Source: Aureococcus anophagefferens (taxonomy: Eukaryota; Sar; Pelagophyceae; Pelagomonadales; Pelagomonadaceae). Taken from it: a stretch of 55,919 bases of DNA. The stretch is taken from assembly GCF_000186865.1 (NCBI RefSeq), contig NW_008705569.1, positions 1,356,585 through 1,412,503 on the forward strand. Direction: 5' to 3'. The stretch's first letter is position 1. Each line of letters starts with the position of its first letter. The translations under genes were made by a program, and so were the position numbers. Of this stretch, positions 48,447 to 55,919 are shown piece after piece. The notes under the pieces are model-generated. The model saw nothing but the letters and a program-made list of their open reading frames with translations, did not search any database and was not told the DNA's origin.

Positions 48447-50414
48447 ATGGCGCAGGACGAGAGCTCCGTGGCCCTCGTGGCCCTCGCGCTCCAGATCGAG
48501 GAGCCGCAGCTCACCGAGAAGATGGCGGACTACCTAAGCAGCGCCGAGGGCCTCGCGGCGCTCTGCGCCTTCATCACGCTCGACGGCGCGACGATCGAGC
48601 TGCCGAGCTCCGAGGCCGACGCGCCCGCCGACGACGCGTCCGACGGCGACGCGGCGCCGCCGGACCTCGCGCTGGTCCGGAGCTTCCGCGCGGCGCGGCT
48701 TTTGGCGGGCGGCGACGACGGCCGCGAGAGCCTGCTGCCGCGCGTCGAGCGGCACGCGGCGCTCGTCGCCCGCGCGCTCTTCGGCGTCTTCGCCGCGGAC
48801 GCGCGGGGCTGCGCGCGCCACGCCGTCTACGTGCTGGACCGCCTCTTCCGCGTCTACCCCGACGGCGTCTACGACGGTTTGTTGGGCGAAGAAGCCGACG
48901 GCCCGCCGAAGGCCCTGGTGAACATGGTCGACTACCTGGGCCACGCGTCCGTGGCGCGCTTCTTCGTCGAGCTCGTGGCGGGGAACCGGCCGGGGGCCGA
49001 GGACGACGACGCGTTCGCGGCGCCCCGGGAGCAGCCGTCGGCGCAAACGCGGTGGCGCTTCGTGAGCGCGCTGAGCTCCCTGCGCTTACTCGCCCTCCTG
49101 GCGGCGCGCGCCGCCGAGGACGGCGAGCCGACGACGCCCCTGCCCGAGGCGCGGCACGCGGGCTCCGCGCCGCGCTTCGGCGGCGACGGCGCGGCGCCGC
49201 GGCTCTTCGGCGAGGTGCTCGACGTCGTCGTCGACGACGACGCGGGCGAGGTCCTGCTGCAGGCCCTGGCCCACTGCGGCGTCGAGGCCAAACTCGCCGC
49301 CGTCGTCGCCGACCGGTCCGCGACCTACGCGCGGCGGCTGGACTGCGCGTCGGCGCTCGCGCTGGCGTGCGCCGCGGGCCGCGACCGCGCCGCGGAGGCG
49401 TCGGGCGAGCTCGTGTCGTCGGCGCCGCTGACGGGGAGCGACGGCGACGGCGTGGGCGACTCGCCGCGGCCCATCCCGCGCGGCGACGCGTCCGACAGCG
49501 ACGACGACGCGGCGATCCCCGTCGCGCTGGACGACGCGGGCGACGACGACGCGGAGCTGCTCGAGGCCTCGGGCGTCGAGCTCGCGCTCGACGAGCCGAC
49601 GTCGCCGCCGCCGCCGAGCGCCGAGCAGCGCCGGGCGTCGCGGTCCGCGCCGACGCGGCGCGCGTTCCACGCGCGGCTCCTGGCGTCGGGGGCTTTGGAC
49701 GCCGCGTGCGCCGCGGCGCTCGACGTCAACGAGGCCCACGCCATCGAGCTCGCCGTCAAGCACCCGGGCCGCCAGGCCGGCCCGCCCTTCACGCTCCTGC
49801 GGCTGCGGCTGCTGGAGATCGCGCGGTCGTGCTTCCGGGAAAGCGGCGCGCCGGCCGTCGACGCGGCGCCGGAGCGGTTCTGGGCCGCGCTCTGCGGCTG
49901 GTTCTTCGACGCCTTCCCGGAGAACGCCCAGTTCCACCGCCTCTTCTTCGCCCTCGTGTCCACCGCGCTCCGGTGCCGCGGCGCGGCGAAAGCGCACGAG
50001 CGGCTCCTCGCGACGTGCGACCTGCCGGGGCGGCTCGCGGCCGCGCTGGAGCGGCGCGGGAGCCGCTTCCCCCACGTCCTCGGCCTCTGCGACGTGCTCC
50101 GGCTCCACGCGGCGACGCTGCCGCCGTCCGCGTACGCGCGCGCGTTCCTCGGGAGCCACGGCGCCTGGAGCGCGTCCGAGGCCGCGCGGCTCGATTTCGC
50201 GCGCGAGGCCAACGCGACCCGCCCGCGGGGGCCGCCGGACATCGACGCCGACGCCGCGCTGCTGGCGGACCTCAACCTCACGCTCGAGAACCCGCTCGTC
50301 GTCGACGAGCGCGAGGCCGACGCCGCGGGCGAGGACGTCGACCTCCGCGTGGACCTGGGGAGCCCCTACGCGGCGCTCCTCGGCTTCGAGGACGAGGCGC
50401 CCTGGAGTTCGTAA
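48447..50414 (+). CDS. SAPS-domain protein (PP6/Sit4 regulatory subunit-like)
   Basis: 655 residues. SAPS proteins scaffold the Sit4/PP6 phosphatase. The N-terminus EEPQLTEKMADYLSSAEGLA matches the SAPS opening ('...L.DPE..L..YL..PE.L..L'). NMVDYLGHASVARFFVELVA is the core helix pair, and LFGEVLDVVVDDDAGEVLLQALA and FWAALCGWFFDAFPENAQFHRLFFALV are armadillo-like helices. An acidic disordered insert (residues ~335-390) separates them, and the C-terminus has DIDADAALLADLNLTLENPL. Divergent from the deiodinase-like gene over 147 bp. Confidence 0.75.
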   Translation: MAQDESSVALVALALQIEEPQLTEKMADYLSSAEGLAALCAFITLDGATIELPSSEADAPADDASDGDAAPPDLALVRSFRAARLLAGGDDGRESLLPRVERHAALVARALFGVFAADARGCARHAVYVLDRLFRVYPDGVYDGLLGEEADGPPKALVNMVDYLGHASVARFFVELVAGNRPGAEDDDAFAAPREQPSAQTRWRFVSALSSLRLLALLAARAAEDGEPTTPLPEARHAGSAPRFGGDGAAPRLFGEVLDVVVDDDAGEVLLQALAHCGVEAKLAAVVADRSATYARRLDCASALALACAAGRDRAAEASGELVSSAPLTGSDGDGVGDSPRPIPRGDASDSDDDAAIPVALDDAGDDDAELLEASGVELALDEPTSPPPPSAEQRRASRSAPTRRAFHARLLASGALDAACAAALDVNEAHAIELAVKHPGRQAGPPFTLLRLRLLEIARSCFRESGAPAVDAAPERFWAALCGWFFDAFPENAQFHRLFFALVSTALRCRGAAKAHERLLATCDLPGRLAAALERRGSRFPHVLGLCDVLRLHAATLPPSAYARAFLGSHGAWSASEAARLDFAREANATRPRGPPDIDADAALLADLNLTLENPLVVDEREADAAGEDVDLRVDLGSPYAALLGFEDEAPWSS

Positions 50415-50453
50415 GAGGGGGGGTTATGTGGAAAAGCGGCGGGGGGGGGGGAC

Positions 50454-50967
50454 CTAATATGTGTTGAGCAGCTCGCGCTCGACGCGGCGCGCCTTCGCCT
50501 CGTCGATGAGCGGCGTCGCGTAGGGCGCGAGGGGCGCCTGGAGGCGCTGGAGGTCGGCGGGCAGCGACTTCTTCTTGAAGGAGATGTCGAAGGCGCGCTT
50601 CATGCGGCGCGCGCGCGCCTGGACCTCCTCGTCGCTGATCCGGCCGAGCGCTTTGGCGTAGTCCGCGTCCTGCTCGATCTTCACGTCGTCGTACTTGAGG
50701 CCGTACTGGTTCAGGGACCTAGAGCGAGGGTCGTCGCGGGGCGCGCCGCCGTCGCGGGTGTCGGGAGAGGGTCGTTGCGGGGCGCGCCGCCGTCGCGGGT
50801 GTCGGGGGCGCCCGCGCGCGGTCTGGAGCCGTGCGGGCGTCGATCGGGCGCCCCGGGGCGCGTGTCGCGGCGAATGGCTGGGACGCGGGGCCGCACGCCG
50901 CGACGGACGCCTGGTACTGCTTCGACATCATCTTCCAGATGCCGGAGCCGACGCGGGAGAGGGCCAT
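50454..50967 (-). CDS. UQCRB: Cytochrome b-c1 complex subunit 7 (QCR7/UQCRB)
   Basis: Exons (minus) 50909-50967 and 50454-50718, phase 2, 107 residues (human 111). This matrix-facing subunit binds cytochrome b and helps assemble complex III. After splicing the N-terminus is MALSRVGSGIWKMMSKQYQA followed by SLNQYGLKYDD, the family's '..WY.n...fn.yGL..DD' block. RRMKRAFDISFKKKSLP and LAPYATPLIDEAKARRVERE match the C-terminal core ('R..R.....K...LP' and 'YL.P...E...E..E'). Intron 50719-50908 (190 bp) is GT-AG and contains a 41-bp tandem duplication. Confidence 0.9.
50726..50806. repeat. 41-bp tandem duplication inside the UQCRB intron
   Basis: Two copies starting GAGGGTCGTCGCGGGGCGCG (50726) and GAGGGTCGTTGCGGGGCGCG (50767), one clear mismatch. 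They fill nearly half the intron next to the 3' splice site, so intron growth by local duplication is recent. Confidence 0.85.
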
Positions 50968-51215
50968 TTTCGCGGGCTGGATCGTCTTCCGCACCAGATT
51001 GCTCGATTCTCAAAGCTCGCTGCCGAGGCCCGCTGTGGGCGTGAAGTCCGCACGGCAAATCTCATGCCACTCATTGCGCTTAAAATTGCGGCGCACGGCG
51101 ACGGACCCCGCGTCATGCGCCAGTGCGTCAGGACCCTCCAGCATGGCTCCTCCAGCGGCCACCCTTGCACCGCGACGCAACGAGCGAGTACGAAAATTCA
51201 TTACAAACACGCGAG

Positions 51216-53922
51216 CTAGCGCCGCCGGCCCTTCTTCTTCTTGCCGCCGCCGCCGCCGCGCCGGTGGATCGGGCCCGGCACGCCCCAATCGTCCTCGTGG
51301 TGCACGGAAAGGCCGCCGCCGCCGGCGGCGGGCGCGCCGAGGCGCCTCGCCCAGAGCTCGCGGGACGCGCGCGCGGTGAGCGGCTGGACGCCCAGCGTGA
51401 AGCTGAAGCGTCGGACGAGGTCGTCGTTGCTCATGGAATTGATGGAGTCGGGGAAGCGGTGCTTGATAAACGTCGTCACGTCGTAGACGAACTCGTCGAC
51501 GGGGTCGACGACGTAGAAGCGGACGAGCCACCCGTTCTTCGGCACGAGGGCGAAGCCCTTGCCCGGGCCGTAGCGCTTGTGCGCCGCGTAGACGTCGCGG
51601 CGCTGGAACTTGTCGCGCCAGAGGCCGATCGCCTCGAGGTCTTCCTCGGGGACGAGGACCTTCTCGAACTCGCCGTCGTCGGCGACGATGTGCGTGAAGC
51701 GCTTGAGCCGGCGCCGCACGCCCTTGGCGACCGGGTGTTTTTTCATCTCGGCGCCGAGCGCCTCGAGGGCCGCCGTCATCGGCGCGAGGTGCGCCGCGTG
51801 GTCGCCGAGGCCGCGGCCGCGGGCCCACATCGCCTCCGTCGCCGCGAGGTCCGCGTCGTCGGCGAGCGCGTCCCGGGCGAGGCCGACGACGTCGAAGGTC
51901 CGCGCCGCGCGGAGCCGGAGCCCCCGCGTCTCGCCGCGGAGCTTGTCCGGGTGGCAGCTCAGCGACAGCCGCCGCGCCGCGCGCCGGACCTCCGCGCCGT
52001 CGGTCCCGCCGGCGACGCCGAGCGCGTCGCGCGCGAAGCCGTCGAAGGTCGACCCGAGCTCCGCGGCCGCCGCGCGGCAGCCCGCGGCCGCGCGCTTCGC
52101 CCGCGCCGCGTGCTCGGCGAGATCCGCGACGGCCCGCTCGAGGCCCGCGCGGAGCGCGTCGGGGTCGTCGTCGACCCAGTCGAGGCCGCCGTCCCGCGTC
52201 CGGACGAGCAGGCCCCGGCGCACGAAGTCGTCCCAGCTCAAGAGCTCGACCGTCGCCCGCAGCACGTCGTTGGCCGCCTCGCAGGCGGCCTCGGGCGCGG
52301 CGTAGCGCGCCTTGCGGGCGTCGTCGAGGTCGAGGACGCGCGCGATCTGGAGGCGGCGCCGGTCGGCGGGCGGCGCGCGCGCGACGACGCGCGCCTCGTG
52401 GTCGGCCTCCGCGCGCGCCGTCGAGGCCGGCCCGGAGCTCGACGGCGAGCGCGGCCTCGCGCGCGCAGGCGTCGTCGTCGCCGCGCGCGCGCGAGTGCGC
52501 GTCCTCGCGGGCCATGCCGCCGCGCTCGCGCGCGAGCGTCGCCGCCTTGGCCCGGACCGCCGCCTCGCGGCGCGCTCGCTCCACGCGCCGCGCGCGGTCC
52601 CGCGCCTCCTGGGCCTCGCGCCGCGACCGCTCGACGGCCGCGCGCCGCTCCTCCAGGCGCTCCTCCTTCAGGCGCTCCTCCAGGCGCTCGGCGACGGCGG
52701 CCTCGTCGTCGTCCTCCTCCTCGACGACGACCTCCGCCGCCGTCCGCTGCCGCAGCCGCGCGGCCTGGCGCTCCGCGCGCTGGCTCGCCGCGTCCTCGCG
52801 CGACCGCGCGACGGCGGCCTCGCGCGCCGCGGCCTCGTCGCGCCGCGCGGTCTCCGCGCGGCTCCGCTCGGCGTCGGCCTCGGCGGCCTTGGCGCTCGCG
52901 GCCGCGCGCCGCCGCTTCTCCGCCTCCTTGGCGCGGGCCTTGTCGGCCGCCTCCTTGGCGCGCGCCTTGGCCGCCTCCTCCTCCTGGGCGCGCGCCTTGG
53001 CCGCCTCCCTGGCGCGCGCCTTGGCCCGCTCCTTGAGCGCCGCCTGCTCGGCGCGCTCGGCCTCCGCGGCGGCCGCCGCCGCGAGCCGCGTCGACTCCTG
53101 CTCGCGCTTCGCGTCCGCCCGGCGCTGGCGCGTCTCCGCCTGGCGCTCCTTGCGCTGCTTCGACCGCGACGTCGCCTCGAGCGTCTCGAGCGGCGCCGCG
53201 GGCGCGTCGTCCGGCGCGTCGAGCGTCGCGGCCGCCGCCGCGGGCGCCGCCTCGGCCTCGGGCGCGGCCTCCCAGGTCGCGAGGCAGCGCCGCGAGAGCG
53301 CGTCCGTCAGGTAGCACTGGCCGCGGTGCGTGTAGAGCCAGTGGCCGTCGTCGCGCGGCGCCTTGCGGCCGTAGCGCACGGCGTCGCGAAGGTCCCGCGG
53401 GTCCGCGACGGCCGGCGTCCGCGCCGCGTGCACCGCGGCCGCGTCCGCCGCCGTCGCCGCCGTCGCCGCGGCCGACGTCGCCGCGGACGCCGCGACAGAC
53501 GGCGCCGCGGAAGCGACGGACCCTTCGTCCCGGGGGCCCGCGCGGCCGTCGCCGAAGAGCGAGGCCTTGTGGGCCAGAAAATCGCGCGCGAAGTCGGGCT
53601 CGTCCGCCCGCGGCGGCGCGGCCGCGGGCCGCGCGGGCGCCGCGGGCGCCGTCGGCGGCGGCGCCGCGCCCCGCGGCAGCGCCGCGAGCAGCGCGGCGTC
53701 GCCGGCGAGCCAGCGGCCGAGCGCCGCGTCGAGCGCGCGCCGCGCGGACGCCGGCACGAGGTCGTCGAGGTCCGCGGTCTCGATGAGCGGCAGCGCCTCG
53801 AGGTCGATCTCCTCCTCGAGGAAGTTCCGCTCCAGCGTCCGCCAGGCCGCACTCATCGGCTCCGCGCCGCGCGCGAAGCGCAGGAAGGCCAGCATGGCGA
53901 GCTCCTCCGCCGTGTGCGGCAT
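51216..53922 (-). CDS. J-domain coiled-coil protein, frame broken near 52413
   Basis: Starts at ATG 53922 (MPHTAEELAMLAFLRFARGA). Residues ~1-175 include a helical domain and Ala-rich linker, then GHWLYTHRGQCYLTDALSR. A ~260-residue Ala/Arg/Glu coiled coil follows. Near 52413 the frame must shift within a GCGCGCGC run (sense GACGGCGCGCGCGGAGG) to continue EADHEARVVARAP...DLDDARKARYAAPE. The C-terminal part holds a J domain with helix II and the HPD loop: EVRRAARRLSLSCHPDKLRG. Then a conserved-looking block RRLKRFTHIVADDGEFEKVL, GKGFALVPKNGWLVRFYVVD, and the end KKKKGRRR. An Hsp70 co-chaperone role is inferred from HPD only. Confidence 0.6.
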
Positions 53923-54137
53923 GGTGCGACGCGCGCCCGGCTATGCGGCGCGCGCGTCGGCGCCGCCGCGCGCAGCACCCGCCGCGGCCGACGCGCCTTG
54001 GCGCCCGACGACGAGGCTCGTGGCTCGACTCGGAGTGCCAGGCTTTGGAGGCTTGGCAACCAGGGAATAATATTGTTGCAGGATTTACAAAGTCCGCTCG
54101 TAGGATTTCGGCGGAGAGCGCTCGCTCCCAGGATCTC

Positions 54138-54145
54138 GGGCAGCC
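54138..54145 (+). promoter_or_regulatory. GGGCAGCC motif before the transposase-like gene
   Basis: GGGCAGCC 34 bp before ATG 54172; see the entry at 11703. Confidence 0.2.
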
Positions 54146-54171
54146 CTCAGCTGGCGGAGGGCGGCGGCGGC

Positions 54172-55233
54172 ATGTCCGAGCCGAGGGCCAAGGTTCGCGG
54201 ACCGTACCAGGACGCGGACACTCTACAAGCGCCCGTCACGCATGTCTCCGGCAACTGCTGGGTGCACGCGAAGAGCGCGATCGACAAGCCCGAGTACCGG
54301 AAGCTCTTCCGCGCGCAGGACAACCGCGCGCGCTTCAAGGCCGACGTGATCGACCTCGCGAACATGTCCGTCGTCGTGCGCCCGCAGAAGAAGGTCCTGC
54401 TCTCGCTGTTCAAGGCGAAGTGGGGCGGCCTCGAGCCCGTGGCGACGCGGCGGTGGTGCGCCGAGTACGTGGACGACGAGCGGAAGAACATGTGGACGGG
54501 GATGGACTTCGAGGGCGGCACGCCGAGCCAGAACCAGGGCCTGGAGAGCACCAACCGCTGGTACAAGGAGGACTGCACCGGGTACCAGAAAAAGATGCTC
54601 GATGACTTTCTGAACGACCACTTCTCGTGGATCGGGGTCAAGTCGCTGGCACAGGCCCAGTTCCCGCCGTGCCCTGGACATGAGATTGATGATTTCCGTA
54701 AGGCCCAGGTGAGCCTAGGGACACTGCAGTGGGACGTGGTGGCGACACGAGCCCTAAGCATCCACGTCACCCCACTCGCCGGCTGGTTCCCCATGGAGTG
54801 CGTCCTGATCCTCGCGAACAAGACGATTGCGAACCTCACGAGGAAGTATGGGAGGGACAACCTCGACATGATACGGGCCCACGCGTCGCCGATCCTCCAG
54901 AAGTTCGAGCAGCTCATCACCTTCACGCTGACAGACGAGCTGCTCGCTGGCGGCTTCGACCGGCTCGTGGACATCTCCAAGAGCGCCCACGTCCTCTTCA
55001 CACGCCCCAAGGCTGGAGGTGCGACCACCAAGGCCTGCAGCTGCAAAGACTTCTTCCTGAGGGGCACCTGCGAGCACGTGCTTGCCTGGGACATCAAGAA
55101 CAAGAAGGTCGAGGTCCCTCCCCAGTGGGACATCACCGTGATCGGAACGAAGGCGAAGCGGGGCTGCAAGCCGAACGCGAAGCGTGGCGGAGCATTGACA
55201 GAGAAGCCGAAGTCGCTCTTCACGACGGCCTAG
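54172..55233 (+). CDS. MULE-like transposase C-terminal fragment with SWIM zinc finger
   Basis: 353 residues. Mutator-like transposases have an N-terminal DNA-binding region, a DDE core and a C-terminal SWIM finger. Here only the C-terminal part is seen: GNCWVHAKSAI (the 'C..H' step after the second Asp), KWGGLEPVATRRWCAEYV, PSQNQGLESTNRWYKED (the 'TNN..E..N' block with the likely third acidic residue), and SWIM C-x-C...C-x-H as ACSCKDFFLRGTCEHVLAW. The catalytic N-terminal acids are absent, so it is truncated or domesticated. Its codons are clearly less GC-rich than all neighbours, suggesting separate origin or recent arrival. Confidence 0.75.
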   Translation: MSEPRAKVRGPYQDADTLQAPVTHVSGNCWVHAKSAIDKPEYRKLFRAQDNRARFKADVIDLANMSVVVRPQKKVLLSLFKAKWGGLEPVATRRWCAEYVDDERKNMWTGMDFEGGTPSQNQGLESTNRWYKEDCTGYQKKMLDDFLNDHFSWIGVKSLAQAQFPPCPGHEIDDFRKAQVSLGTLQWDVVATRALSIHVTPLAGWFPMECVLILANKTIANLTRKYGRDNLDMIRAHASPILQKFEQLITFTLTDELLAGGFDRLVDISKSAHVLFTRPKAGGATTKACSCKDFFLRGTCEHVLAWDIKNKKVEVPPQWDITVIGTKAKRGCKPNAKRGGALTEKPKSLFTTA

Positions 55234-55387
55234 TAGGATCACTGCGCCGCCTTAATGTTGAGGATTTCGGCGGACAATGTTGAAAGCGGGGTCACGATCT
55301 TCTGTTCGGTGACCCCGACTTTTTGGTCCGAGGGAGACGATGTGCGGCGCGGGCAGCCTTTGCGCGCCGCGCGCTCTGCGCCTGGAG

Positions 55388-55603
55388 CGCCGCGTGCGGC
55401 GCTCGTTGCTGCCGCAGCTCGCGCGCGACGCGGGCTGCATTGGGGCAGCAGGACGCACACTGCGGCGACGTTTGCGGCGAGCGCGCCGCGCTAGTCGCGC
55501 GGGCATGGGCTGCCAGTCGATCTCCGCCCCTGCGCGGAGCGCCGCGTGCGGCGCTCGTTGCTGCCGCAGCTCGCGCGCGACGCGGGCTGCATTGGGGCAG
55601 CAT
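55388..55603. repeat. Direct repeat pair about 155 bp apart
   Basis: The sequence GCGTGCGGCGCTCGTTGCTG...GCTGCATTGGGGCAGCA occurs at about 55388-55452 and 55543-55603, identical by eye over about 60 bp. The inner CAGCTCGCGCGCGACGCGGG is common to both. Upstream bases are partly similar (GGAGCGCCGC). Confidence 0.85.
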
Positions 55604-55626
55604 GGGAGAGCGGCGGCGATGACGGA

Positions 55627-55701
55627 GACGCGGGTCGACCCCGACTCGTCTCGAACGATTCGTTGTCGAACGTTCGACACGATTTGTGGTCGACCCGCGT
55701 C
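55627..55701. repeat. 75-bp palindrome with perfect 14-bp arms
   Basis: GACGCGGGTCGACC (55627-55640) and GGTCGACCCGCGTC (55688-55701) are perfect inverted repeats. The interior continues the symmetry imperfectly (TCGTCTCGAACGA against ACGTTCGACACGA) and includes the 14-bp palindrome GTCGAACGTTCGAC near 55667. It could form a strong hairpin or be a MITE or transposon end. Confidence 0.85.
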
Positions 55702-55919
55702 CCGCAGAGGTCGCTACCCATGATGGAGCAGAACACGAAGTACTTCTGCGGGGGGTGGAGCAACAGGAAGCGCCGGAGCTACTGGTAGAGCACCGTGATG
55801 TAGAACAACCTGCAGAACATGTTCTAGGCCGACGGTTGATAGCCGGCTCGAGCGCCGCGCCCGCGTCCAACACAGCGATTTTTCGCCTCAAACCCTCTGC
55901 AAACATGCTGAACACAGTC

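Larger units (their letters stand above)
54102..55274 (+). repeat. 14-bp direct repeats bracketing the transposase ORF
   Basis: AGGATTTCGGCGGA occurs at 54102-54115 and 55261-55274 in the same orientation, 70 bp upstream of the ATG and 28 bp downstream of the stop. It is longer than a usual 8-11 bp MULE target duplication but brackets the ORF closely. Confidence 0.6.
55234..55919. other. 686-bp repeat-rich tail, no gene
   Basis: No convincing ORF. It contains a ~65-bp direct repeat (55388-55452 and 55543-55603) and a 75-bp imperfect palindrome (55627-55701). Lower and uneven GC compared with the coding regions. Likely non-coding remains of mobile elements linked to the adjacent transposase-like ORF. 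Confidence 0.5.

Noticed and set aside
50968..50994. Longer N-terminus for UQCRB
   Set aside because: It starts with GTG; the ATG at 50967 gives the expected family length.
52312..54171. Upstream extension of the transposase-like frame
   Set aside because: Antisense of the J-domain gene; composition changes abruptly at the ATG at 54172.

Overview
The window is nuclear DNA from a GC-rich eukaryote, most likely a heterokont (stramenopile) alga close to the pelagophyte Aureococcus. The reasons are dense but clearly eukaryotic genes (SF1 splicing factor, PKA regulatory subunit, DHHC palmitoyltransferase, SAPS-domain PP6 regulator, actin-related protein, ELO elongase, mitochondrial DLD and UQCRB), spliceosomal introns, N-terminal signals with the heterokont plastid motif (hydrophobic core followed by AF-x-AP-like residues), and a family of introner elements of the kind described from Aureococcus. 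The species is inferred, not proven.

Layout. 1-8.4 kb: SNARE-motif protein tail, putative MBD-like protein, plastid PPR protein, PDZ protein interrupted by an introner, and a TTC29-like TPR protein. 8.5-15.1 kb: dihydrolipoamide dehydrogenase, actin-related protein, WW protein, XPG/FEN-type nuclease, PKA regulatory subunit. 15.1-23.2 kb: a giant repetitive FSFG/Pro-Ala-Lys protein, a secreted His-rich protein and a protein with an acidic Ser-Gly tail. 23.2-31.1 kb: sulfotransferase, MFS carrier, patatin-like lipase, SF1. 31.2-38.9 kb: small or coiled-coil proteins, a glycosyltransferase-like protein, ELO elongase, DHHC enzyme and a type I membrane protein. 38.9-47.3 kb: GH31 glucosidase, a ubiquitin-like plus glycosyltransferase-like gene, a small gene split by an introner, and a beta-helix protein. 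47.5-55.9 kb: deiodinase-like protein, SAPS protein, UQCRB, J-domain coiled-coil protein, and a MULE-like transposase remnant with repeats.

The genes are unrelated housekeeping and accessory genes, not an operon or one pathway. Many lie in divergent pairs with 100-250 bp shared promoters or convergent pairs whose stop codons can be only 8-12 bp apart.

The most striking system is the introner family. Six inserts of about 143-203 bp sit inside genes in both strand orientations. Five have 8-bp target duplications that match at 7 or 8 of 8 positions, and one is degraded. In each case the upstream duplication supplies the 5' splice dinucleotide (GT or GC) and the element's own end supplies CAG, so splicing restores the pre-insertion coding sequence. 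GC-AG introns appear unusually common (about 8 of 13 inferred). A gene for the branch-point binder SF1 and a MULE-like transposase remnant lie in the same window. Three genes have apparent single-site frame breaks, which may be sequence errors or real decay.
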